Shown here: in pieces, positions 1 to 12,083 of the stretch | Position numbering within the stretch: the first letter of the stretch is position 1 | Layout: each line of letters begins with the position of its first letter | Assembly (NCBI RefSeq): GCF_000421545.1 | Contig: NZ_ATXF01000010.1 | Location: 167,563 to 231,562 of the forward strand | DNA: 64,000 bases | Source: Agromyces italicus DSM 16388 | Lineage (GTDB): Bacteria; Actinomycetota; Actinomycetes; Actinomycetales; Microbacteriaceae | Reading direction: 5' to 3' | The notes under the pieces: model-generated | What the model saw: the letters and a program-made list of their open reading frames with translations, nothing else | Databases searched by the model: none | What the model was told of the DNA's origin: nothing | Program-made: the position numbers and the translations under genes

Positions 1-179
1 TCGCCGCCGGCCGCCTCGCCGCCCGCGCCGCCGACCGCCGCTTCCGGGCGCCCGAGCTCGAGACAGAGATCCGCGAGGCGCACGAGCGCGTCATCGCGCG
101 GCGCGTCGCTCCGGTCGCCGCACCGTCGCGCCGCGACTACCCGGAGCGGGGGCGGCACGCCGCCCCGCGCCCCGCGTGA
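1..179 (+). CDS. C-terminal fragment of an unrecognised protein
   Basis: The frame read from base 3 is open to a TGA at 177-179 and uses strongly G/C-ending codons (GAG, CTC, ATC, GTC), as real genes here do, so I take it as the end of a gene that begins outside the window. The visible 58 residues are rich in Arg and Ala, form a likely amphipathic helix (about residues 18-36) and end in a Pro/Arg-rich tail. No diagnostic motif is present and I cannot assign a function. It converges with gcvP, and the palindromic element at 199-287 lies between them. Confidence 0.5.
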   Translation, partial: AAGRLAARAADRRFRAPELETEIREAHERVIARRVAPVAAPSRRDYPERGRHAAPRPA

Positions 180-198
180 TCCACCCCCGCCGCGAGAC

Positions 199-287
199 GT
201 TTCTCAGGAACCGGAGCCCGAAACAGCACCCAACTCAGGAGTAACGGGCCGATTTCGACCGCACCGGCCCGAAATCTCCTGAGAAAC
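199..287. repeat. Palindromic intergenic element with competing arms
   Basis: Bases 199-209 (gtttctcagga) are the exact reverse complement of 277-287 (tcctgagaaac). A second copy of the core, ctcaggag at 234-241, is also complementary to 276-283, and an inner stem pairs 245-251 with 265-271. The right-hand arm can therefore pair with either of two left-hand copies. The element sits between the converging unknown gene and gcvP and may act as a bidirectional terminator. The arm arrangement looks more like a mobile or repetitive palindrome than a simple terminator, because no T-tract follows. Confidence 0.6.
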
Positions 288-302
288 AATTGCTGCGTCG
301 GA

Positions 303-3191
<2,889 letters not shown>

Positions 3192-3203
3192 CGGGTCGGG
3201 TCC

Positions 3204-3575
3204 TTACTCGCCGGTGAGCGCGGTGTACTCGTCGCGCGTGAGCAGCTTCGGCAGGCTCGAAGTCGACACCTTCAGCAGCCAGCCCTCGCCGAAGGGGTCG
3301 CTGTTCACGAGCTCGGGGGCGTCGACGACGGCCTGGTTCGCCTCGACCACCTCGCCGTTGACGGGGGCGAAGAGCTCGCCGACCGACTTCGTCGACTCGA
3401 TCTCGCCGACGACGGTGCCCTCGGTGATGGTGGTGCCCGCTGCGGGCAGGTCGACGTAGACGACGTCGCCGAGCTTCTCGGCGGCGTAGTCGGTGATGCC
3501 GATCGTGGCGACGTCGCCGTCGATCGCGATCCACTCGTGCTCTTCGGTGTAGTGCAGTGCGGTGAGGTCGGTCAT
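3204..3575 (-). CDS. gcvH: Glycine cleavage system H protein
   Basis: This 123-residue lipoyl carrier shuttles the aminomethyl intermediate between GcvP, GcvT and the lipoamide dehydrogenase. The lipoylation lysine is in the motif [12 protein letters not shown] near residue 62, and the N-terminus (HYTEEHEW) is typical of the family. The ATG at 3575 has an AAGGAG ribosome binding site seven bases upstream. A longer open frame extends upstream to 4175, but it runs through gcvT in another frame and has no support. It is the middle gene of the gcvTHP operon, with 70 bp to gcvT and 12 bp to gcvP. Confidence 0.97.
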   Translation of the reverse strand: MTDLTALHYTEEHEWIAIDGDVATIGITDYAAEKLGDVVYVDLPAAGTTITEGTVVGEIESTKSVGELFAPVNGEVVEANQAVVDAPELVNSDPFGEGWLLKVSTSSLPKLLTRDEYTALTGE

Positions 3576-3645
3576 GGGGTGCTCCTTGTGGTGTGGATGA
3601 CTCGGGGCTCGCGCCGGCGACCGTCGCGGCCGCACGGCGCCGGGA

Positions 3646-4821
<1,176 letters not shown>

Positions 4822-4892
4822 GAGTTCTCCTTGACTGGCCTGCTGCGGGTGCAGTGCGCGGTCGCGATTCGTGCGGCGGATGCCGCATGAGA

Positions 4893-5092
4893 ACTCCCCC
4901 TCTGTCATGAGCCTGAGAGTTTCACGCGTTGACGCGCTTTCACCGTGGGCGGCCCCGCGGAGACAGGGTCTCGTGCGGAGCACTTTTCAGAGTGGCCTCG
5001 TCGTCGCGGTGTGAGACCTGAGAGATTGGCAGGGAGGCTTGCTCCTTCGGTGCCGGCGCTGCTCGTGCGAACAGTGCTGCCGGCTCTCCCGC
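4893..5092 (-). promoter_or_regulatory. Tandem glycine riboswitch
   Basis: Read on the minus strand, two glycine-aptamer cores lie one after the other. The first (about 5092-5004) has GGGAGAG, then CACCGAAGGAGCAA, then AATCTCTCAGG. The second (about 5000-4893) has ACTCTGAAAAGT, CGGTGAAAGCGC, GTGAAACTCTCAGG and GACAGAGGGGGAG. These match the conserved gcvT-element pattern. It lies directly upstream of gcvT and should raise gcvTHP expression when glycine is high. Boundaries are estimated from the paired ends. Confidence 0.93.
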
Positions 5093-5127
5093 GACGCGTC
5101 GATGGCCCGGTATGAGGTTGTACCGTG

Positions 5128-5133
5128 ATCCTA
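5128..5133 (-). promoter_or_regulatory. Probable -10 box of the gcv operon
   Basis: On the minus strand TAGGAT lies about 36 nt upstream of the first riboswitch aptamer, where a promoter for the riboswitch transcript is expected. The -35 region is not convincing, which is common in actinobacterial promoters. Confidence 0.45.
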
Positions 5134-5254
5134 GCAGCGGCGCGACGCCAAGCGCGGCGGGCTTCGGCACCCCCAGATCGCGGTATGCCGGGCGCTGACG
5201 TCGGGCGGTACGCTCGTCGCGTCGGCACGGTCGAGCCAAGGCGGGTGGAAGCTG

Positions 5255-8200
5255 ATGTCGCAACAACAGCAGAAGGCGAGTACGGGGCCGCACGAACCGT
5301 CGCCCGACGGCCCGCCCGACCGCCCCGAGTGGCCGGGCATCCAGGCGCGCACCTGGCAGCGGATCGGCGAGGGACTGTCGCTCGCGTCGATCGTCCTGCT
5401 CATCGCCGTCGCCCTGGCCGAACTCGACCGGCTCATCGCGAGCGTGCCGGACGCCGCAGGTCAGAGCCACTCGCTGAACCTCGCGCTGAGCCCGTTTTCG
5501 CTCCTGCAACGAACGAGCTGGAGCGCCTGGGCGGAGATGCCGTGGCATACGCAGATCGGACAGTGGATCATCCTCTCGGCGGCACTCGACGCAGTCATGG
5601 TGGTGGCGTACGCGATCCTCCTGCACCGTCTGATCCTGACCGCGCCGCGTTCGGCGCAGGCCGTGCCGGCGATCGCCTTCGCCACGATTCTCGCGAGCGA
5701 ATGCCTCGAGGCCGCCCTGCAGATCGGCGCCGGCGCCGCAGTGGCGACCGGCATGACGGACGTCGCCCACTCCGTCGGTCGTCTCATCGCCTTCGTCACG
5801 CTCGCGAAGGTGCTCGGCTTCATCGTGCTCGCGGTCGCCGTGATGCGGATCCCCGAGTACCGCTCGTGGATCGGCGGCCGGCTGCGCCGCCTCGGCCGAG
5901 CGATCTGGGTGCACCGGCTCGCCGCGCTCGTGATCCTCGCCCTCTTCGTGCTGGCGTGCATCCCGGCGGCCGATCTCCTCGACCAGCTCCCCGACGTGGA
6001 GCGACAGTGGGCCGATGGCCGGCTCGGCGGCTGGCATGCGGCCTTCGGCATCACCGCCCTGCTCGTCACGGGCCTCCTCACCTTCGCACTCAACCGTCGA
6101 CGCACCCGGTACATGATCGAGACCCGCGTTCACGGCTGGGTCGGGCGCCCCTCGCCGTCATGGCTCCACGCGGCGGGTCCGTGGCTCATCGCGCCGGCGG
6201 CCCAGCTCCTGCTCGCCGTCATCACCCTCCTCATCGCCGCGCTCAACGGCTCGGCAGCGGCAATCCACCTTCCGACGTTCCTCGCGATCCTCGGGGTCGA
6301 GCTCGCCGTCGCCGTGCTCGCGGCCGTCACCTGGCCTTGGTCGCGCAGGCATCCCGAATCGCCGCGCACCGCCGACGTCGAACGCGCCGCCGACAGCTGG
6401 ATCGTCGGCGACTCGCTCGCAGCGATCGTGCTCGTGGTCGGCGCGATCGGCGTCGTGCGCTCCTTCCTCGTGCCGATAGTGCTGGGCGGCTCCGACGCGG
6501 GAATCCTCGGCTGGGTACTCGTCCCGTTCTCGGTCGTCGTTGTCGTCCTGGCTCCATGGGCGACGCTCACTACTGCGAACGTGCTCACGTCGGGCGCCCG
6601 CCTGGCCCGGCGCTCGCGACTCGACCCGACCGACGCCCGGCATCCCGACGGCGTGCACGTCTCGAAATCGGGCTGGGTCGAGTGGCTGGCCTTCGTCGCC
6701 GGCGCGGCGGTGCTGCTCGGCGGCCTGCTCTTCCCCGCGCAGATCGGGGCGACCTTCGGCGCGGTCGCGGTCATGCTCGTCTCGCTCGGCGCCTGGGTGG
6801 CGGTGTTCGGTGCATTCACGCTCATCGTGCAGGCCCGCGAACTCATCGCACCGTTCCGATGGATGAACATGCGGGCGGCGCCCATCATCACGCTCGGCCT
6901 CATCGTCCCGCTCGTGATCAATGTCGCACTCGCGGCGATGCCATGGAAAGGGGCCTCCGACACGGCGCTGCACGAGGTGCACGTGTCGAACACCGAGCCG
7001 GCGGCGAACCCCGTCGAGCCTGATGCGTTGCGCGATCGCCTCGAGGCGCTCCGTGCCGACACCGAGTGCGCGGTCCCCCTCGAGGTCGGCGACGACGGTG
7101 AACCCGACGAGAGCGGCCCGTCTGCCCGGCCGGTCTTCCTCATCGCCTCGGAGGGCGGCGGCATCCGCGCCGCCTACTGGACGGCCTCGGTGCTCGGAGC
7201 GCTCGACGGCTGTGCCGCCCGCTCCGGACTTATCGCGAGCGGAATCAGCGGGGGCTCGGTCGGTCTCGCCCTCGCGAGCGCGATCGACGACCGCGCGCAG
7301 CGCGACCCCGAAGCGATCGTCTCCGAGGCCCGCAACCTCTCGGGGCCCGAATCGGTGTCGTCGGCCGCGCTCGGGCTCGTCGTCGGCGATGCCGTCGCGG
7401 GCGGCTGGGGCGTGCACGTGCCCTCGTACCTCGACCCCGAACTCGGCGACGACGAGGGTTGGCGATGGCGCGACCGTGCGGCCTTGATCGAGTCGTGGTG
7501 GGAGAACGGCACTTCGCTCGGCGAACCGTTCACGAACGAGATCGACCCCCTCACGGGCGCGCTGCTCATGAACTCGGCCGACGTCGTCACGAAGTGCCGG
7601 CTGCTCGTACAGCAGGCGCCGATCATCGCCGACCGCAGCGACCCCGCGGCGCATGGCGAGGGGCGGATCGGCCCGTGCGACGGCACGGGCGGGCTTCCGT
7701 CGATGCTGCAGTTCGACGAACTGCCCGGCCTCGCCGACGCGCAGGACGCATCCGACTGCCTCGCCGGCCTCGACTGGTCGACGGCGGCGATGCTCTCCGC
7801 CCGCTTCGCCGTGATCACCCCGACGGGCAGCCTGCCCGGGCAGTCACCCTGCGGCGATGTGGCCGGCGCACAGTTCGTCGACGGCGGCTACGTCGAACCC
7901 ACCTCGCTCGCCACGATCGCCGACATCGCGCCTGCACTCATGGCCCGCTTCGCCGAGGTGAACGCCCGACCCGGCTCGAACGTGACGCTCGTCCCGGTGC
8001 TGCTCTACCTGCGGAACTCACAGGGGTACGACCTCGTCACCGACATCGCCCGGGCCGAGGCCGAGCCGCTCGCCCCCATCACGGGCAACGCGGCGCGCGT
8101 GCGCCTCACCGGACAAGATGCGTGGATCCAGCGCATCGCGCTCTCCATGCCCGAGTCGTGCCCCGGCGAGCGGGCGACGGGCGACGCCGGACAGATGACG

Positions 8201-8539
8201 GGCGACCGGGAACTCTCAGCGTGCCGGACGGCGTTCGACGCGGTCGTCGGCCCGGGCGGCACGGCCGAGGGCGGCGTGATCGTCGTCGCACCGGCGTCGG
8301 AGCCGGCGGTGGTGCCGCCACTCGGCTGGGCGCTCTCGGAGGCGAGTCAGGCTCGCTTCAGCGCGGCGCTGCACACCGCAGCGAACTGCCCCGGCCAAGG
8401 CGACCGGTCAACGCGCGCCGAGCGGGCGGCCGCGAGCCACCACTACCCAGGACTCGACACCGTTCCCGCCCTGTTCGGCGAGGAGAAGACGACGGAGATC
8501 TGCGGGCGCATCGATGCCCAGCTCGAGGGAGCCGACTGA
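5255..8539 (+). CDS. Large polytopic membrane protein with C-terminal patatin-like domain
   Basis: The 1094-residue protein begins with a short Gln/Pro-rich cytoplasmic stretch, followed by about 13 hydrophobic segments between residues 40 and 580. A soluble C-terminal half then carries the patatin-like phospholipase signature: an oxyanion-type loop EGGGIRAAYW near residue 627, the nucleophile elbow GISGGSVG near 664, and a DGG motif (FVDGGYVEP) near 876 that would hold the aspartate of the Ser-Asp dyad. It is probably a membrane-bound serine acyl hydrolase; the substrate is unknown. The gene stands alone, between the gcv operon (divergent) and the multicopper oxidase gene (convergent). The ATG at 5255 has only a weak GGTGGAAG upstream. 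Confidence 0.8.
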   Translation: MSQQQQKASTGPHEPSPDGPPDRPEWPGIQARTWQRIGEGLSLASIVLLIAVALAELDRLIASVPDAAGQSHSLNLALSPFSLLQRTSWSAWAEMPWHTQIGQWIILSAALDAVMVVAYAILLHRLILTAPRSAQAVPAIAFATILASECLEAALQIGAGAAVATGMTDVAHSVGRLIAFVTLAKVLGFIVLAVAVMRIPEYRSWIGGRLRRLGRAIWVHRLAALVILALFVLACIPAADLLDQLPDVERQWADGRLGGWHAAFGITALLVTGLLTFALNRRRTRYMIETRVHGWVGRPSPSWLHAAGPWLIAPAAQLLLAVITLLIAALNGSAAAIHLPTFLAILGVELAVAVLAAVTWPWSRRHPESPRTADVERAADSWIVGDSLAAIVLVVGAIGVVRSFLVPIVLGGSDAGILGWVLVPFSVVVVVLAPWATLTTANVLTSGARLARRSRLDPTDARHPDGVHVSKSGWVEWLAFVAGAAVLLGGLLFPAQIGATFGAVAVMLVSLGAWVAVFGAFTLIVQARELIAPFRWMNMRAAPIITLGLIVPLVINVALAAMPWKGASDTALHEVHVSNTEPAANPVEPDALRDRLEALRADTECAVPLEVGDDGEPDESGPSARPVFLIASEGGGIRAAYWTASVLGALDGCAARSGLIASGISGGSVGLALASAIDDRAQRDPEAIVSEARNLSGPESVSSAALGLVVGDAVAGGWGVHVPSYLDPELGDDEGWRWRDRAALIESWWENGTSLGEPFTNEIDPLTGALLMNSADVVTKCRLLVQQAPIIADRSDPAAHGEGRIGPCDGTGGLPSMLQFDELPGLADAQDASDCLAGLDWSTAAMLSARFAVITPTGSLPGQSPCGDVAGAQFVDGGYVEPTSLATIADIAPALMARFAEVNARPGSNVTLVPVLLYLRNSQGYDLVTDIARAEAEPLAPITGNAARVRLTGQDAWIQRIALSMPESCPGERATGDAGQMTGDRELSACRTAFDAVVGPGGTAEGGVIVVAPASEPAVVPPLGWALSEASQARFSAALHTAANCPGQGDRSTRAERAAASHHYPGLDTVPALFGEEKTTEICGRIDAQLEGAD

Positions 8540-8584
8540 GCCGGACCGAGAACCCGCCCGTTCGACGGCCGCACGGCCCTCAGA

Positions 8585-10591
8585 TCACTCCGGCCGGTTG
8601 CCGTGCGCGTCGTGCTCGAAGGGCGTCTCGACGCCGCGGTAGGCGAGGCTCATCATCATGCCCGCCGCGGCGTGCTCGAGGTCGTGGCAGTGGTCCATCC
8701 AGATACCGGGATTGTCTGCGACGAGCAGCACCTCCCACACCTCGCCGGGGCGCACGTCGACGGTGTCGAGCCAGAGCGGTGCCCCGCGTGCGGGCTCGCC
8801 GTCGCGTGAGAGCACGAGCACGTGGTGGCCGTGCACGTGCATGGGGTGCACCTCGAACCCGCGGTTCGCGATCGTCAGCCGCACGACGTCGCCCTCGTCG
8901 ACCTCGACCGGCTCGATGTGGGGGAACACGCGACCGTTCACGGTGTACGCGTAATTCGGGGCGCCGCCGACGAAGCGCGGCATGCGGTCGAGCACGAGCT
9001 CGGCGGTGGCGGTGACCTCGCCGAACTCGGCGGGCACCTCGCCCGGCGGCGTCTCGGGCGGTGTGCCGTAGTCGAGCAGGTCGAGCTCGGGCAGTTCGGC
9101 AGGGGCGGGCTCGGATGCCTCGGGGCCGGCGTCGGCGCTGTCGCCGGTCGCTCCATCGCCCGGCGGCCGGAACACGAGTGCAGAGCCGTCGGTCGCATCG
9201 ACGACGAACCGGACCTCGCCGTCGGGCATCTCGAACACGAGGTCTGCGCGGGCCCCGGCGCCGAGCGCGACCGCCTCCCCCGTCAGCTCCCGGCCGCCGT
9301 CGAGGTCGCGGCCGTCGACGGCGACGACGCGGAACGGCGCCCCGGCGACCGCGGCGCGCAGCGGCGTGCGGTCGGTGTTCGCGACGCGGAGCCGCACGGC
9401 GGTGCCGGGTTCGGCCTCGTGCAGCTGCTCGCCGTCGTCCCCGCCGAGGAGCACGGCGCCGCCGATCGTGTGCACGGGCACCGCGAGGTCGAGCGCCTCG
9501 GCGACGCCGCCCGCGGGTTCGACGACGAGCATGCCGTAGAGGCCGCGCCGCACGCCCTCTGAGGAGACCTGGTGGGTGTGGTACCAGTAGCTGCCCGGGG
9601 TGTCGGCGACGAAGCGCGAGACGAACTCGCCGCCCGGCATGACCGCGTCCTGCGTCACGCCCGCCACCCCGTCCTCGCCGTTCGGCACGTCGACGCCGTG
9701 CCAGTGCAGCGTGACGCCGTCGTCGATGTCGCGATTTCGCAACGTCGCCTCGACGAGCTCGCCCTCGGTCACCCTGATCTCGGGGCCAGGCAGGCGATCG
9801 CCGAACGACCAGGCCTCGATCTCGGTGCCGCTCGAGAGGGTGAGCTCGCGATGCGCGGCGACGAGCTCGATGCGCCGCACCGGGGCGTCGAGACCTTCAG
9901 GGGTCCGAAGTTCGTCGACCGAGACCGCAGCGGATGCCTCGGCGCCGGCGCCGCTCGCGGGGAGTGCGCCCGCGTTCGCGCCCGGCGCGCCGCCGGCGTG
10001 GGCGTGCGCGGCCGAGGCCTCGATCGAGGGCGGCGCGGTGTCGGCGAGCCACACCCAGCCGATCGAGCCGGCGAGCACGATCACGCCGATGCCGGCGAAC
10101 CCGACGATCGCGCGGCGGCCGCGTCGGGCGAGCACCGCCCACGCGAGTCCGGTGCCGAGCACCACGAGCCCGGCGAGGACCGCCGTCGCGGCGGGCATCG
10201 GCGGGTAGCCGAGGATCCAGCACGCCGCCGCGCCGGCTGCGACGGCGAAGCCGCCGCCGAGCATGAGCACCCGCGGACCGGGCTCGGCGGGTTCGCGGCG
10301 CCAGCGCACGAGACCGACGACCGCGCAGCCGAGGCCGACCGCGGCGAAGGGCGACGCGACGACGAGCTTCTCGCCGGCGAACCACCAGCCGCGACCGGCG
10401 AGGAGCACCGCGAGGACGGTCGAGACGAGCACCGCCGTCGCAGCCCCGGCGACGAGCCCGACGACGAGCCGGCGCTCGCGGACCGTCGGCGGACGGGCGG
10501 CCCCGACGGCGACGAACCCGGCGGCGAGCTGCGCACCGGAGGCCGCGAGGATGGCCGCGGCGTACACGGCGAGGAGGGCGGCGGTGGTCAT
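8585..10591 (-). CDS. Membrane-anchored multicopper oxidase
   Basis: The first ~185 of 668 residues form six hydrophobic segments. A cupredoxin-type oxidase region follows with the copper motifs in order: HWHG (near 293), HTH in YWYHTHQ (near 338), HPMHVHGH (near 580) and HCHDLEHAAAGMM (near 630). The last holds the type 1 Cys, His and Met. The enzyme should couple one-electron oxidation of a substrate (a metal ion or phenolic) to reduction of oxygen outside the membrane. It follows the DUF6220-like gene by 36 bp on the same strand, with a GGAGGG ribosome site before the ATG, so the two are probably co-transcribed. Fusion of six membrane helices to a multicopper oxidase is less common than a secreted enzyme. 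Confidence 0.9.
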   Translation of the reverse strand: MTTAALLAVYAAAILAASGAQLAAGFVAVGAARPPTVRERRLVVGLVAGAATAVLVSTVLAVLLAGRGWWFAGEKLVVASPFAAVGLGCAVVGLVRWRREPAEPGPRVLMLGGGFAVAAGAAACWILGYPPMPAATAVLAGLVVLGTGLAWAVLARRGRRAIVGFAGIGVIVLAGSIGWVWLADTAPPSIEASAAHAHAGGAPGANAGALPASGAGAEASAAVSVDELRTPEGLDAPVRRIELVAAHRELTLSSGTEIEAWSFGDRLPGPEIRVTEGELVEATLRNRDIDDGVTLHWHGVDVPNGEDGVAGVTQDAVMPGGEFVSRFVADTPGSYWYHTHQVSSEGVRRGLYGMLVVEPAGGVAEALDLAVPVHTIGGAVLLGGDDGEQLHEAEPGTAVRLRVANTDRTPLRAAVAGAPFRVVAVDGRDLDGGRELTGEAVALGAGARADLVFEMPDGEVRFVVDATDGSALVFRPPGDGATGDSADAGPEASEPAPAELPELDLLDYGTPPETPPGEVPAEFGEVTATAELVLDRMPRFVGGAPNYAYTVNGRVFPHIEPVEVDEGDVVRLTIANRGFEVHPMHVHGHHVLVLSRDGEPARGAPLWLDTVDVRPGEVWEVLLVADNPGIWMDHCHDLEHAAAGMMMSLAYRGVETPFEHDAHGNRPE

Positions 10592-10627
10592 CTCGCCCTC
10601 CTCACCGTGAGTGTGGTCGCGACGGAC

Positions 10628-11152
10628 TCAGCGGCTCGCCGCGGGGTCCGGGGCGGCTTCGACGGTCGGCTCGGTCTCCGCGTGCGAGGTGGGTGCCGAG
10701 GCATCCGCACCGTCGCCGATGGCGGGCTCACCAGGGCGACCCTCGCGCACGAGCCTGCGCGCCCGGCCGACCAGCACGATCGCCGCGATGAGGATGATCG
10801 CGCCGTTGAGGCCGTGCAGCGACACCATGAGCGTCGCGCCGAGCGGCGGTGCGGTGTGGTCGTCGGGACCGAGGCCGAAGACGACGCCCGTGAGGATGAA
10901 CAGCAGCGTCTGGACGACGAGCAGGATCAGCGGCAGTGCCGAGAGCCAGACGGTGCGCTTGCCGGCCTTCGCGAGGGCCGCGGTGATGATGAGCAGCAGC
11001 GCGAGGATCGGCAGCACGATGCGGCCGTTGGTGCCGTGGATCGCGAAGAGCTCGTCTTCGGGATCGGAGAAGACGCCCACCGCGGCAAGGTAGAGCTGCA
11101 GCATGACGCCGGCCGTGAAGAGGACGGTGACGGTGAGATAGAGCTTGCGCAT
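10628..11152 (-). CDS. DUF6220-like membrane protein
   Basis: The 174-residue protein starts MRKLYLTVTVLFTAG and has four hydrophobic segments, with a His-containing IHGTNGR between the first two and a SLHGLNG motif before the fourth. This pattern fits the DUF6220 group of small membrane proteins; function unknown. The His residues near the helix ends could bind haem or a metal, but that is inference. I choose the ATG at 11152 (GAGG upstream) over an upstream start at 11236, which would add 28 polar residues ahead of the first helix. It is the first gene of a pair with the multicopper oxidase, suggesting a shared redox or copper role. Confidence 0.75.
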   Translation of the reverse strand: MRKLYLTVTVLFTAGVMLQLYLAAVGVFSDPEDELFAIHGTNGRIVLPILALLLIITAALAKAGKRTVWLSALPLILLVVQTLLFILTGVVFGLGPDDHTAPPLGATLMVSLHGLNGAIILIAAIVLVGRARRLVREGRPGEPAIGDGADASAPTSHAETEPTVEAAPDPAASR

Positions 11153-11306
11153 TTCGACGCCTCGCTTCCAGGGCGATCGGGGTTCGGACACCTCATCGTG
11201 CGCGTCGGCCGTCCTGGGCGGCATCAGTGGCGGCACGGATCCGCGGTCAGCGCCTCCCCCGAGTTCGCCTTCTGGTCATCTCGACTGTAAGCTGAGCATC
11301 GCCGCA

Positions 11307-11329
11307 CTTCGAGTCAACCTGACTCGAAG
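11307..11329. promoter_or_regulatory. Palindromic operator, probable NrtR site
   Basis: cttcgagtca, three bases, tgactcgaag: a perfect 10-bp inverted repeat, 49 bp before the nrtR start. Placement ahead of an nrtR-nadABC operon fits autoregulated control by NrtR. It also lies in the region divergent from the DUF6220-like gene. Confidence 0.7.
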
Positions 11330-11378
11330 CCGTTCAACCCCCATCCATCACCATCGATCACCGACGGAAGGACGAGGA

Positions 11379-12083
11379 ATGCCGCACCAGCTCGACGCCC
11401 CGACCAGGCTCGCCGTCTCCACGGTGATCTTCGCGCTGCGCCCCGACGCCGCAGGCCGAGCCGTGCTCTGGACCCCGCTCGTGCGTCGCACCCGCGAGCC
11501 CCAGCGCGGCCTCTGGGCGCTGCCCGGCGGCTGGCTCCCGGTCAACGAGGAGCTCGAGGTCGCCGCCGCCCGCACACTGCGCGCGACGACCGGCCTCGCC
11601 CCCAAGTACCTCGAGCAGCTCTACACCTTCGGCGACGTCGACCGCTCCCCCGACGCCCGCGTCGTCTCGGTCGTCTACTGGGCGCTCGTGCAGAGCGATG
11701 AGGCCGCACGCGCCGTCGCCGGGCCGAACGTGCGCTGGGTTCCGGCCGACACGTTGCCCGAACTGGCCTTCGACCACCGTCGCATCGTCGAGTACGCGCT
11801 CTGGCGGCTCCGCACGAAGGTCGAGTACACCGAGATCGCGCACGCCTTCCTCGGCGAGCAGTTCACGCTCGCCGAGCTCCGGGAGATCTACGAGGCGGTG
11901 CTCCAGCGCAGCCTCGATCCGGCGAACTTCCGGCGCACGATGATCGCGTCGGGCCGACTGCGCGAGACCGGCGAACTCCTCGCCGGCGCCGCGCACCGCC
12001 CACCGAAGCTCTACCGCTACGACCCCTCGGCACGAACGGCCGAGGCCCGAGAACCCTTCCAGAGCGAGAGGCCCGCCTCATGA
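11379..12083 (+). CDS. nrtR: Nudix-domain transcriptional regulator of NAD synthesis (NrtR type)
   Basis: The 234-residue protein has an N-terminal Nudix-like domain and a C-terminal winged-helix region (about 150-225) typical of NrtR repressors, which respond to ADP-ribose or related NAD metabolites. The Nudix box starts as GGWLPVNEELEVAAARTLRA, but the catalytic REUXEE segment reads RTLRATTG. The glutamates needed for hydrolysis are gone, as expected for a sensor rather than an enzyme. The ATG at 11379 has a GGAAGGA ribosome site; a longer frame upstream would run through the operator. Its stop overlaps the nadA start by four bases, tying it to the NAD operon it probably represses through the palindrome at 11307-11329. 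Confidence 0.88.
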   Translation: MPHQLDAPTRLAVSTVIFALRPDAAGRAVLWTPLVRRTREPQRGLWALPGGWLPVNEELEVAAARTLRATTGLAPKYLEQLYTFGDVDRSPDARVVSVVYWALVQSDEAARAVAGPNVRWVPADTLPELAFDHRRIVEYALWRLRTKVEYTEIAHAFLGEQFTLAELREIYEAVLQRSLDPANFRRTMIASGRLRETGELLAGAAHRPPKLYRYDPSARTAEAREPFQSERPAS

